DNA from: CAWGYQ01 sp963817395
GTDB taxonomy: Bacteria > Acidobacteriota > Vicinamibacteria > Vicinamibacterales > CAVPJW01
DNA: 64,000 nt
Assembly: GCA_963817395.1 (NCBI GenBank)
Contig: CAWFOC010000003.1
Span: 558,001 to 622,000, forward strand
Direction: 5' to 3'
A program made the translations under genes and the position numbers. The notes below the pieces were generated by a model. That model worked only from the letters and a program-made list of their open reading frames with translations. It was not told the DNA's origin and did not search any database. Positions 17,864 through 26,621 of the stretch are shown piece by piece; position 1 is the stretch's first letter, and each line of letters opens with the position of its first letter.

Positions 17864-18892
17864 CTATGCGGATAGGCTCGAGGCCCCCCTGCGCCACGTG
17901 GCCGGAGGCGAACCGGTGGCGCGCTTGAACGCCCGGTTGAACGCGGCCTCGGACTCATACCCCACACGCGTCGCGACCTCCTGGATGCTGTGCGTGCCCT
18001 CTCGCAGCAGCTGCTTCGCAAGCTGCATGCGCCAGTTGGCGAGGTACCGCATCGGCGCTTCGCCGACAAGCTGAGTGAACCGCTCGGCCAGAGCGGACCG
18101 GGAAATCGCCGCCTCGCGCGACAGCTCTTCGACCGTCCAGTTCCGCATCGGGCTGGCGTGCAGCAGCCTCAGCGCCTTGCCGACGTGCGGGTCGTTGAGC
18201 CCGGCCAGCCACCCGCCGTGATCCTCCGGAAGCTGCTGCATGTACTCGCGCAGGATCTCCACGAACATCAGCTCCGTCAGGCGTCCCAGCACGGCGGTGT
18301 TCCCGGGGCGCGACGATCGAGCTTCGTTGATCGTGAACTTGATGGTGGTGCCGAGCCACGTGCCCGTGCCTCGGGGCACGGCCGTCGGCCGCCGGCCTCC
18401 AGCATCGATCGCCTCGATGCCCGCGTAGTCATCGCGGCTCCGCACCAGCAGCATCGTCGGCAGCGCGCCGATCAGCGGGCTGAACCGCTGGTCGCAGTTC
18501 AGGTAGCCGCACACGAAGCGCGACGCCCGTCCGCCGCCGCCGAAGCAGATCTGCGGCAGCTCGTCCCGCGAGCCCGGAGTGAAGACGGCACCGATGGGTG
18601 TGGCCTTCACGGCGTCGCGGCTGCCCATCGTGTGCGGATGGCCGTGCGGAAAGACGATCACGTCGCCGGTTTCCATCTTCACCGCGGGATGCGACTGGCA
18701 CTCGACCACGCACTCGCCGTCGATCAGCACGTGAAACAGCACCACGCATTCCGCGTCGGGCATGACGATGGAGGCGAGCGCTTCGGGTGGGGGCGACTCG
18801 ACCGCCCACGGCGACGAGAATTCGGCCGTGAAGAACACCGCGCCCGACAGACGCACGACCCGGAGCACATCGGACAGGACGTCTATCGCCAT
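17864..18892 (-). CDS. AraC-family transcriptional regulator with cupin sensor domain
   Basis: 342 residues. The first about 200 residues form a cupin-type effector domain (GDVIVFPHGHPHTMGS). The C-terminus has the double helix-turn-helix of AraC proteins: WTVEELSREAAISRSALAERFTQLVGEAPMRYL, then IQEVATRVGYESEAAFNRAFKRATGSPPATWR. It is divergent from the first SBP56-transporter cassette with about 150 bases between the starts, so it is the obvious candidate regulator of that cassette. The inducer is unknown. Confidence 0.92.
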   Translation of the reverse strand: MAIDVLSDVLRVVRLSGAVFFTAEFSSPWAVESPPPEALASIVMPDAECVVLFHVLIDGECVVECQSHPAVKMETGDVIVFPHGHPHTMGSRDAVKATPIGAVFTPGSRDELPQICFGGGGRASRFVCGYLNCDQRFSPLIGALPTMLLVRSRDDYAGIEAIDAGGRRPTAVPRGTGTWLGTTIKFTINEARSSRPGNTAVLGRLTELMFVEILREYMQQLPEDHGGWLAGLNDPHVGKALRLLHASPMRNWTVEELSREAAISRSALAERFTQLVGEAPMRYLANWRMQLAKQLLREGTHSIQEVATRVGYESEAAFNRAFKRATGSPPATWRRGASSLSA

Positions 18893-19043
18893 CGGCCGGT
18901 CAAGAATCCCAGAGCCTCAGTCAAGCCGTCAAGTAGATGCGGAGCATCGGGCAAGACGCACGGAGCCTCGGTCATAGCACTCTCGCCCGGGACGCGCAGG
19001 ATCAGCCGCGTTGTGCCGAACGGCTGACACACGAGGAGGACCG

Positions 19044-20456
19044 ATGCCGCTGCTGAAACCGGATCCCACGTTCTACCCGTCTCCGACGCTCGCGACGCAG
19101 TCGCCCCCGGAGAAGCTCGCGTACGTCGCGCTCATCAGCCCCGGGACGCATCGACAGAGCGACGCGATCGGCGTCGTGGACGTCGACCCGGAGTCGAAGA
19201 GCTACGGCCGCCTGGTGGGTCAGACCGACATGCCCCACGCCGGCGATGAGCTGCACCACTTCGGCTGGAACGCGTGCAGCTCCTGCCTCTGTCCGTACGC
19301 GCCGCATCCACACATGGAACGCCGCTATCTGATCGTGCCCGGGATCAACTCGTCCCGGATCCACATCCTCGACACGAAACCGGATCCGCGCCAGCCGAAG
19401 ATCGTGAAGGTGATCGAGCCGGAGACGCTCGCGCAGCGAACGGGCTACGCCGCTCCGCACACGGTCCACTGCGGACCGGACGGGATCTTCATGAGCGCGC
19501 TCGGCGCGCCCGACGGCAATGGCCCCGGCGGCACCTTCACGCTGGATCCCGAGACCTTCGACGTTCGCGGCCGGTGGGAGCTCGATCGCGGGCCGCAGCA
19601 GCTGGCCTATGACATGTGGTGGCACCTGGGACTGGACACGATGGTCACCAGCACCTGGGGCACGCCCAACATGGTGAAGGACGGCGTCAACCCGGAACTG
19701 CTGCTGGGCGGGAAGTACGGAAACAGCCTGCACGTGTGGGATCTGCGCAGGCGACGCCACGTGCAGGAGCTGTCGCTGGGCCCTGAACAGCAGATGACGC
19801 TGGAGCTGCGCCCGGCGCACGACCCGACCCGCGCGTACGGGTTCGCGAGCGTGGTCCTGTCGCTCAAGGACCTCTCCTCGTCAATCTGGCTCTGGTACCG
19901 CGAGCCAGCGGCGAACGGGTCCAGCGGCAAGTGGGCCGTCAAGAAGGTGATCGAGATCCCCGCCGAGCCTGCCGACCCGGAGAAGCTGCCGCCGATTCTG
20001 CAGGGATTCAAGATGGTGGCGCCGCTCGTGACCGACATCAATCTGTCGGTCGACGACCGCTATCTCTACGTGTCGTGCTGGGGCACGGGCGAGTTCATCC
20101 AGTTCGACGTCAGCGATCCGTTCAAGCCGAAGAAGATCAGCTCGATCCGGCTCGGAGGGATCGTGGGCCGCACACCCCACCCGCGCAACCCGGATCAACG
20201 CCTGAACGGCGGACCCCAGATGGTCGAGGTCAGCCGCGACGGCAGGCGCATCTACTTCACCAACAGCCTCTACACGCCCTGGGACGAGCAGTTCTATCCA
20301 GACGGCGTCCGCGGGTGGATGGCCAAGGTGAACGTGCGGCCCGAAGGCGGCATGGAGCTCGACTCCCGGTTCTTCCTGCAGTCGGACGGCATGCGCCCTC
20401 ATCAGGTGCGGCTGGAAGGGGGCGACGCCTCCTCCGATTCGTACTGCTACGCCTGA
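19044..20456 (+). CDS. SBP56 / methanethiol oxidase-family protein, copy 1
   Basis: 470 residues, normal for the family. ATG 19044 follows an ACGAGGAGG site. Family hallmarks: DELHHFGWNACSSC (residues about 69-82), the HPHMERRYLIVPG strand, RIHILDT, PHTVHCGPDG, WWHLGLDTM, VSCWGTGE and the closing GGDASSDSYC. The Cys-x-x-Cys and the His residues include the selenium/copper ligands discussed for this family. Characterised bacterial members oxidise methanethiol to formaldehyde, sulfide and peroxide. There is no obvious signal peptide. The transporter gene starts 16 bases later. This is the only one of the three copies with an intact frame. Confidence 0.93.
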   Translation: MPLLKPDPTFYPSPTLATQSPPEKLAYVALISPGTHRQSDAIGVVDVDPESKSYGRLVGQTDMPHAGDELHHFGWNACSSCLCPYAPHPHMERRYLIVPGINSSRIHILDTKPDPRQPKIVKVIEPETLAQRTGYAAPHTVHCGPDGIFMSALGAPDGNGPGGTFTLDPETFDVRGRWELDRGPQQLAYDMWWHLGLDTMVTSTWGTPNMVKDGVNPELLLGGKYGNSLHVWDLRRRRHVQELSLGPEQQMTLELRPAHDPTRAYGFASVVLSLKDLSSSIWLWYREPAANGSSGKWAVKKVIEIPAEPADPEKLPPILQGFKMVAPLVTDINLSVDDRYLYVSCWGTGEFIQFDVSDPFKPKKISSIRLGGIVGRTPHPRNPDQRLNGGPQMVEVSRDGRRIYFTNSLYTPWDEQFYPDGVRGWMAKVNVRPEGGMELDSRFFLQSDGMRPHQVRLEGGDASSDSYCYA

Positions 20457-20472
20457 ACGAGAGGAGGTCGTC

Positions 20473-21108
20473 ATGGCATGGGACGCGATGGTGGCGCTCG
20501 GCGCCTATCACGGGATCAATCCAGGCATGGGATGGCTGTTCGCCGTCGCACTTGGCATGCAGCAGGGAAGCGCCCGCGGTGTGTGGCGGGCGCTGCCACC
20601 CATCGCACTCGGTCACGCGATGGCCGTGGGGCTGGTCCTGCTTGCCGCCGCCCTGGCGGGCCTCATCGTCCCGCTCGAGACGATGAGGGTCATCGTCGCG
20701 GGAATGCTGATGACGCTCGGGCTCTACCGGCTCTGGCGTCATCGACACCCGCGATACGCCGGCATGCAGGTGACCTTCGGCACGCTGACCGTCTGGTCGT
20801 TTCTGATGGCGTCTGCCCATGGGGCGGGATTCATGGTGCTCCCGTTCGTGATGCGGATGCCGGGCGCGGTGTCAGCGGCAACGGGCGAGCACGCGGGGCA
20901 TCTCGCCGCGGCGGCGGGAAGCGTGCCGTGGACGAACGCGGCGGCCGTCGGTGTTCACACGCTGGCCTATCTGCTGGTGATGACGCTGTTCGCGTGGACC
21001 GTGTATCGCAAGCTGGGCCTGAGGCTGCTTCGCACGGCGTGGTTCAACCTGGACTGGCTGTGGGCCGGCGCGCTGGTGGTGACCGGCGCAGTCGTGCTCC
21101 TGACGTAA
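20473..21108 (+). CDS. Polytopic membrane protein paired with SBP56, copy 1
   Basis: 211 residues with about six hydrophobic spans; start supported by GAGGAGG. Near the N-terminus stands GAYHGINPGMGWLFAVALGMQ, later LPPIALGHAMAVG, RHRHPRYAGM, SFLMASAHGAGF and the last span ending TGAVVLLT. The HG-x-NP-x-MGW followed by a GH-containing helix recalls the HxxxPGH plus H layout of NicO/RcnA-type metal transporters, although with a different spacing; the family itself was not recognised. Conserved adjacency to SBP56 in three places implies joint function. Confidence 0.75.
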   Translation: MAWDAMVALGAYHGINPGMGWLFAVALGMQQGSARGVWRALPPIALGHAMAVGLVLLAAALAGLIVPLETMRVIVAGMLMTLGLYRLWRHRHPRYAGMQVTFGTLTVWSFLMASAHGAGFMVLPFVMRMPGAVSAATGEHAGHLAAAAGSVPWTNAAAVGVHTLAYLLVMTLFAWTVYRKLGLRLLRTAWFNLDWLWAGALVVTGAVVLLT

Positions 21109-21159
21109 CGAAGCGCACTGAATACGGAGCTCCACTATTGAACGACAAAGGAGGATGTC

Positions 21160-21654
21160 ATGCGACCATCGAAAGTTGATTTCATCCGGCAACAGGGATT
21201 CACGACCGAGGGCTGCCAGGATGGTCTGTACTCGGCTCTGATGTTCCAGCCGCGCGTGATCGCCGGAGTGGTGATCTCGAGCGTCGTCCTTCAGAGCCCC
21301 TGGCTCTTCCTGGCGCTGTCAACGGTGTTGTGGTGGAGCGCCCTCGTTCCAAGCCACAACCCGTTCGACGCATTCTTCAACCACGTGATGGCGGACCCGA
21401 TGCGGCTCGCCGCCATGCCTGCGGCGCCCCCGCCGAGGCGATTCTCGCAGGCCATGGCCGCCACGTTTGCCATGAGCATCGCGATGACGCTCTTCGCAGG
21501 AGCGTCGCACGCAGCCTGGCTGCTCGAGGGCGTGTTCGTCGCCGCGTCGATGAGTGTCGTCGTCCGCCGATTCTGCCTCCCAGCCTACGTGTACCATCTG
21601 CTGTGGCCTCGAACTCCCGCCACGCCCTGTCCATCGCCGTCGGGGCGCGTGTGA
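21160..21654 (+). CDS. DUF4395-like membrane protein
   Basis: 164 residues; AAAGGAGG lies directly upstream of ATG 21160. Starts MRPSKVDFIRQQGF. Hydrophobic pairs around ALMFQPRVIAGVVISSVVLQSPWLFLALSTVLWW and AMAATFAMSIAMTLF flank the segment PSHNPFDAFFNHVMADP, which resembles the NPFD/N motif of DUF4395 proteins. The role of the family is unknown. It continues cassette 1 on the same strand, 51 bases after the membrane protein, and has no counterpart at copies 2 and 3. Confidence 0.7.
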   Translation: MRPSKVDFIRQQGFTTEGCQDGLYSALMFQPRVIAGVVISSVVLQSPWLFLALSTVLWWSALVPSHNPFDAFFNHVMADPMRLAAMPAAPPPRRFSQAMAATFAMSIAMTLFAGASHAAWLLEGVFVAASMSVVVRRFCLPAYVYHLLWPRTPATPCPSPSGRV

Positions 21655-21805
21655 ATCTGGACCCGTTCAATCCCGACGGCGGCCAACGACCGAGGGAAGG
21701 CTGGCCGGTCAGTGCTGGCCCGATTTGCACCGGATATCGTTGTTCGATCGTGAGGCGTCGGAAAGGCACAGCGGTCGTCCAAGGCGCACCGTTGTTGCGC
21801 AGCGC

Positions 21806-22432
21806 TCAACGGCGGCCCACTGACGACGGCTCTGACAACCAGGCCAGCAATTGCTCCAGCGGCCAGCAGTTGACGATTCTGTCGACAGGAATGGCGGCCA
21901 GTCTCGCGTGCGCCAGGGCGGTCTCGGCGTAGGAAAGCTGCGACACGGTGTGTGCGTCGCTATCGAGCGCGAAGACGCAGCCGGCCGCGAGAGCCTGCCG
22001 TGCCAGCGTATAGTCGAGAGCCTGGCGCGCCGGATCGCCGTCGATTTCGATGGCCACAGCACGTTCGGCCGCGGCCTCGAACACGCTGTCCCAGTTCGCC
22101 ATCACACCGGCACGCGATCCGGAAATACGGCCGCGCGGGTGTGCGAGGATTCGAACCGCCGGGTGCTGAAGAGCGGTGAGCATGCGATCCGTCTGATCGT
22201 CGTCTTTTCGCAGCGTGGAGTGCGGCGCCGCAAGCACGATGTCGAAGGTCGCCGCCTCCTTGTAGCCGAACATCTTCTGTTGCGACGACTGTGCGAAGGC
22301 CAGATCGCGCAGATACCCTCCGACGACGGCATTGACGTCGTCGAACATTCGCGCACCCGCCACCGACATCGCGCACATGTTCGCGTCACCTTGCCTCGGA
22401 GACGGCGCTTCCCGGGCAGAGCATGCAGCCAT
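21806..22432 (-). pseudogene. PHP domain of a PolX-type DNA polymerase, N-terminus missing
   Basis: The frame reads DLAFAQSSQQKMFGYKEAA, AAPHSTLRKDDDQTDRML, RILAHPRGR, VAIEIDGDP and CVFALDSDAHTVSQLSYAETALAHARLA. These are the metal-binding elements of the C-terminal PHP phosphoesterase of bacterial PolX. The nucleotidyltransferase half, about 300 residues, is not present, and the sequence before about residue 28 is unrelated. The remaining domain keeps its His/Asp residues, but as a gene this is a truncated polymerase. Confidence 0.7.
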
Positions 22433-22442
22433 CCGCCCGGTG

Positions 22443-22955
22443 CTATCGATGCGGCTGTCTCAGCTCGTGTGTCTCGCCGGGCTCGACCCGTTCGCCAGTG
22501 AGCCAGCCTTTCGCCAGTTCGAACAGGACGACCGGCTTCGGCTTGTCAACCTCGAGAAAGATCGCCGCGTGAACGTCGACGCCTATCAGCACAATCCGAG
22601 GATCGTCGGCCGTGCCGTGGCGGGAATCACCCTCCTGTCCGAACCACGCCTTCCAATCTGGCTCGTAGAGCTTGCGGATCGTGGCGTGGTCCCGCGACAG
22701 CCTGGCAATACCCGATGCCGATACCCATTCATACGAACCGGGCTTGTAGTACGCGAGGTTGACGTGCGGATCGTGGTCGATATCGCGCAGCTTGCCGGTG
22801 CCCTCGGCGGTGACGAACCATAAATCGGCGCCGTCGGCGCGCTTCTGATTGGCCATGGCGCGTGATTCGAGGTGGCCATCGGGACGGCGCGTGGTCATCA
22901 TCGCAATGTTTATCTCATCGATGAGGTCGTAGAACTTGGCCAGCTCGGTTTTCAT
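22443..22955 (-). CDS. Pyridoxamine 5'-phosphate oxidase-family protein (general stress type)
   Basis: About 170 residues from the ATG at 22955, which has an AGGAGG site; a longer start at 22976 is less likely. MKTELAKFYDLIDEINIAMMTT leads into RPDGHLESRAMANQ, ADLWFVTAEGTGKLRDIDHDPHVNLAYY and YEWVSASGIARLSRD. That is the FMN split-barrel of the stress-protein-26 type. Function: binds flavin; biochemical role unclear. It lies 10 bases from the PolX remnant end on the same strand. Confidence 0.9.
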   Translation of the reverse strand: MKTELAKFYDLIDEINIAMMTTRRPDGHLESRAMANQKRADGADLWFVTAEGTGKLRDIDHDPHVNLAYYKPGSYEWVSASGIARLSRDHATIRKLYEPDWKAWFGQEGDSRHGTADDPRIVLIGVDVHAAIFLEVDKPKPVVLFELAKGWLTGERVEPGETHELRQPHR

Positions 22956-23006
22956 GGGTTCCCCTCCTGTGGGCACGCGTGCGCCGCTCTTCCTGCCTGT
23001 TTCCCT

Positions 23007-23180
23007 TCAGCACGGTCTGAATCTGGCGCAGTCCGTGGTCGTTTTCCAGCGGGGTCTTCGAGACGATGCAATCGTCGCGAGTGGCGCGGCCATCGAGTCC
23101 GCCTGCGCGACGAGGGCTTCGGAGCCGTCGAACGCGAGATCATTGATGACGTCAATCAGCAGGAGCGCTGTTCCGGACAC
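23007..23180 (-). pseudogene. Isochorismatase-family hydrolase N-terminal fragment
   Basis: A 57-codon frame, GTG at 23180, reads VSGTALLLIDVINDLAFDG, the first strand with the catalytic Asp of cysteine-hydrolase isochorismatase relatives, then SEALVAQADSMAAPLATIA. It stops soon after. The catalytic Lys and Cys regions are missing, so this is a remnant. Assignment rests on the LLIDVINDLxFxG stretch. Confidence 0.45.
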
Positions 23181-23444
23181 CGGGACGGCGACCGGGGCGC
23201 GGGGGTTCCCATGGTGAGCGGTGGACTCGCCATCGCACGTGATGCCTAGTCGTGTCCTTGGGCCGCAGACGCCGGCTCGGCCATGCCGCGCTACTGTTCT
23301 GCGAGCACCCCTGCAGGTGTGACGTTCGCGATGGCCGACTGCTCGCGCCGCATCTCGGCGAGCGGCGCCATGGCGTGACCACCGGCTGCCCTTTCGTCGG
23401 CAACAGCAGCTGGATCAGCGCCATGACGCGCCGCCGACGCGACC

Positions 23445-24029
23445 TTAGCGGCGTCCCGACTTCGCCGTGGACGAGTTCCTCCGCCCAGGGCCAGCTCCTG
23501 CCGCCACCGGCTCCTCCTCTTCATCCGGATGCGCAGCATCGGCCGCACCTTGATTGATGCCGCCCTCCGCCAAACCCGAGAGCTTCTTGTCGGCAGCCTT
23601 CTCTTCCTCGAGCGTCTGCTGCAGGAGCTTCGCGGCCTCGGTGTGACCCATCGCCTCCGCCCACGCGACGAGCGTGCCGTAGGCGGCCATTTCGTAGTGC
23701 TCGGCGCGCTGTCCCGCGGCAATCAGACAGGCGTCCATCGTGGTGTCATCGAAGTCCTCTTCCATGATGGACTTGCCTTCTTCGATGATCCCGGCGATGC
23801 CGTCACAGTGCTTGCCACGAACCTTTTCGTCCAGGCTCTCGAACACCTGTTCGAGACGTGCGATCTGCCCGTGCGTCTCCTGGAGGTGGCTTTCGAACGC
23901 GGACCGAAGCTTCGCGTTCGCGGCGGCCTTCGCCAGCTTCGGCAGTGCCTTCGTCAGCTGCTTTTCTGCGTCGTACGTGTCGCGCAATTCGTCAATGAAA
24001 GCGTCGTGGAGCGTGCCCGCTTCAGCCAT
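23445..24029 (-). CDS. YciF-type ferritin-like protein (DUF892)
   Basis: 194 residues. LHDAFIDELRDTYDAEKQLTKALPKLAKAA is the standard opening. The following helices carry Glu/His pairs (HLQETHGQIARLEQVFE, QRAEHYEMAAYGTLVAWAEAMGH, LLQQTLEEEKAADKKL) that form a diiron site in this four-helix fold. The last about 30 residues are a low-complexity acidic then basic tail that may be junction sequence. Stress-induced in other bacteria; the exact reaction is unknown. Confidence 0.93.
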   Translation of the reverse strand: MAEAGTLHDAFIDELRDTYDAEKQLTKALPKLAKAAANAKLRSAFESHLQETHGQIARLEQVFESLDEKVRGKHCDGIAGIIEEGKSIMEEDFDDTTMDACLIAAGQRAEHYEMAAYGTLVAWAEAMGHTEAAKLLQQTLEEEKAADKKLSGLAEGGINQGAADAAHPDEEEEPVAAGAGPGRRNSSTAKSGRR

Positions 24030-24087
24030 GGTCTAGTCTCCCTCAGTGATGTGGTTGCCCGCAGCCGCGTATCTCGTGCGGTGGCGG

Positions 24088-24322
24088 TTAGGTTTCTCTG
24101 GACGTGCCGATGTCTTGGCGATGGCGGCGCAGGTGCTTGCCCCCGAGGGCACTGTTGGTGTTGTCGGGCCGGGTGAAGCCGTTCGCAACTTCCCCCATGT
24201 CGCGTGATGCCGCGATACAGCAGGAATCCCGACGACGCCGCCAGGAGCGCGCCGGCCACGGACCGTCGAGACGCGCCAACGAGTAACAGTGCGCCACTGC
24301 CAAGCGAGCCAATTTTCAGCAT
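24088..24322 (-). pseudogene. Small membrane protein (YgaP/cyclase-dehydrase membrane type), frameshifted
   Basis: MLKIGSLGSGALLLVGASRR and GALLAASSGFLLYRGITRH form the two short spans seen at the start of DUF2892-like or cyclase/dehydrase proteins. After about 24190 the coherent reading moves to another frame (EVANGFTRPDNTNSALGGKH), which stops at 24088. It lies just upstream of the ferritin-like gene on the same strand. Whether the shift is real or an assembly indel cannot be told here. Confidence 0.45.
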
Positions 24323-24356
24323 CGGCCAGCGAAGTGGACCGGTCGTAAAGCGCCTC

Positions 24357-24505
24357 GACGTGCATGGTTAATGTTGAACGAGCATTTTGCGTACCAACCA
24401 AGGAACTCGGCACCATACCTGCTTGAGACATGTTCGGATGGAAGCGGCCTCGCCGCCGTGCCCATCGATCGAACACTCTGCAGCAATCAACGACATGTCT
24501 TCGCG
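24357..24505. repeat. Dispersed intergenic repeat, copy A
   Basis: Shares blocks with 28903-29096: a CGACGT-N-CATGGTTA block, then AGCATTTTGCGTACCAA, then TCGGCACCATAC, then CTCGCCGCCGTGCC, then a TGCAGCAATCAACGACA block. Order and orientation are the same. Copy A lacks about 50 bases present in copy B between the third and fourth blocks. Both copies sit between a minus-strand stress gene and a plus-strand gene, so the repeat may be a duplicated divergent promoter region or a degenerate mobile element. Confidence 0.65.
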
Positions 24506-24534
24506 ACTCAAGGTCAGCAAATTGAGAGCACACG

Positions 24535-25140
24535 ATGCGTAGCCGAAACCATAAGGCCCGGCGGCGAAGCACAGCCAATCAGGAAAGATTCAGTCCCAGC
24601 TCTTCCGCGCTGGAGGAGAACGTTCAGGCCATCAAGCAATGGGAGCGCACCATCCTGCTGGCCCGTTCGAAGACCGAGCAGGTCAGCGACTGGATCGCGT
24701 GGACCGCGGGCAGTGGTCCCGTGCTGATCCTTCATGTGCTGTGGTTTGGCGCATGGTTGATCGTGAATGTCGGCGTGATCCGTGGGATTGCGCCGTTCGA
24801 TCCGTTTCCGTTTTCGTTCCTCACGATGACCGTCTCTCTCGAAGCGATCTTCTTGACCCTCTTCGTCCTCGCCAGCCAGAACCGGCTGGCGCTGCAGGCG
24901 GACAAGCGCAGTCATCTGGATCTGCAGATCGATCTGCTCGCCGAGCGAGAAATGACGGCTGTGCTGCAATTGCTCCAGGACATCGCTCGACATCTGGAGG
25001 TCCAGACCACCGTGACGCCTCAACAGCTCCGCGACCTCATGAAGAAGACGGATCTTCGGCGGCTCACAAACCGCATGGAGGAGTTGGCGGAGCCCGCGCC
25101 CGCGACCACCCCGGAGTCTTCGAAGGCTGCGAAGGGCTGA
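24535..25140 (+). CDS. DUF1003 membrane protein
   Basis: 201 residues. The central part is typical of DUF1003: DWIAWTAGSGPVLILHVLWFGAWLIVNVGVIRGIAPFDPFPFSFLTMTVSLEAIFLTLFVLASQNR, two membrane spans joined by the conserved PFDPFPF loop. A hydrophilic helical tail follows (ADKRSHLDLQIDLLAEREM). Function unknown; relatives are inner-membrane proteins often found near stress genes. Its stop overlaps the next start by one base. Confidence 0.92.
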   Translation: MRSRNHKARRRSTANQERFSPSSSALEENVQAIKQWERTILLARSKTEQVSDWIAWTAGSGPVLILHVLWFGAWLIVNVGVIRGIAPFDPFPFSFLTMTVSLEAIFLTLFVLASQNRLALQADKRSHLDLQIDLLAEREMTAVLQLLQDIARHLEVQTTVTPQQLRDLMKKTDLRRLTNRMEELAEPAPATTPESSKAAKG

Positions 25141-26256
25141 TGACTGCAAGTCGTGGGATGGAAGCCGCTGCGCGGCTCAGCATTTGCAGTCGCTATCGTA
25201 TGCTCGAGACGTCTGCCCTCTCGTGGACTGAGCTGGCGCGTCGCACGTGGCGCGAGGTCGTCGATGACGATGTCTTCGGTCTCGCGGCTCAGCTGTCGTA
25301 CTACTTTTTTCTCGCGCTGTTTCCCGCGATCCTGTTTCTGCTCGCACTCGCGAGCTTCTTTCCTCTCTCGAACGTCACCGACGATGTCGGTCGCTCCCTC
25401 GGTCCGTTCGTGTCCCCGCAGGTCCTCGAGTTGATCCAGGAGCAGATGCGCCGGTTGGCCAACAACGAGAACGGCGGCCTGCTCACATTCGGTGTCGCAG
25501 GCAGCGTTGTGGAGCAGCTCCGCCGCGCTCGTCTCGATCGTCGGGGCGCTCAACCGCGCCTACGACATCGACGAGGGACGGCCATGGTGGAAGGTCCGGC
25601 TAATTGCCATCGGGCTCACGCTCGGTGTCGCGTCGGTCGTGCTGGTGGCGTTGTCACTGGTCCTCGTCGGACCGACGGTCGCAGAAACGCTCGGACGCAC
25701 GACGGGCTGGGGCGCGTCATTTGAGTGGGCGTGGCTCGTACTGCAGTGGCCAGTCGTGTTCGCCTTGGTGGCAACGGGTATTGGTCTGATCTACTACTTC
25801 GGACCCGATGCGGATCAGGACTGGGCATGGATTACCCCGGGTGCCATCGCCGCGACGATTCTGTGGCTGGTGATCTCACTTCTTTTCAAACTGTACGTAG
25901 CGAACTTCACCAACTACGAAGGTTCCTACGGCACGGTCGGTGGGGTCATCGTCGTCTTGCTGTGGTTCTACGTATCGGGAATCGCCATCCTGACCGGCGC
26001 CGAGTTGAACGCCGAGATCGAGCATGCCTCTCCCTATGGAAAGGCGCCGGGGCAGAGGAACGCTCAGGGCCAGTTGCTCATCGGCGCGCGTGCTGCGCGA
26101 GCGTTCCGGCAGCGACAACTCTCCGGCGGGATGGTGCCCGAACAACCTGCTCCTTCGCCAGCGCCGCCACCACCGAGGCCAGGATTGGCGGCGGCAGTCG
26201 GGGGAGCGATCTTGATCACGAGGTGGTGGAATCGGAGCAGGCGAGCCGATCGCTGA
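25140..26256 (+). CDS. YihY/BrkB-family inner membrane protein, one frameshift
   Basis: Two frames join at about 25505 by one extra G. Part one (from ATG 25140) has TWREVVDDDVFGLAAQLSYYFFLALFPAILFLLALASFFPL. Part two carries ALWSSSAALVSIVGALNRAYDI, WAWITPGAIAATILWLVISLLFKLYVANF and YGTVGGVIVVLLWFYVSGIAILTGAELNAE, a complete BrkB core. The C-terminus is Pro-rich with one last hydrophobic segment. These proteins have about six spans and were formerly mislabelled RNase BN; their function is unclear. Translational coupling with DUF1003 is likely. Confidence 0.85.
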
Positions 26257-26371
26257 TGAGGCATGTCGCTCATGCCGACCGTTACGACCGCGCTCGGTAC
26301 GCAGACGAAATCTTCTTGGCGACTTCGGCGTCGCGATCGGTCACCCTGCCGCCAACGTCATAGCCCTCAAC

Positions 26372-26551
26372 TCAAACGTGACCTCGCCGAATGCAAAAAT
26401 ACGCCACGAGACTGTTCACGAAGCTCAGCGATTGAACGAAATCCTGGAATTCGAACGTTCTCGTGAGCTTGTGCTTCGCGAGGGTCCAACCCGACAACCG
26501 GGGCATGATGGTTCGCAGCTCGTTGGCGATCAGGATCTTCGGCTTGTCCAT
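26372..26551 (-). pseudogene. Truncated pterin-4a-carbinolamine dehydratase
   Basis: A 59-codon frame starting MDKPKILIANELRTIMPRL and continuing SGWTLAKHKLTRTFEFQDFVQSLSFVN. This is the first half of the PCD/DCoH fold, where the W-xL.....F.F..F pattern is diagnostic. The catalytic HHP and the NRV strand that should follow are absent; the frame ends in YFCIRRGHV. It is a broken gene, short enough to be missed by length cut-offs. Confidence 0.6.
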
Positions 26552-26621
26552 CGCATATCCCCACCTGGTCGCGGTCCCGCTTCACTGGGCCGAGGTTGCG
26601 GTTGAGATTCCGACGAGCTCA

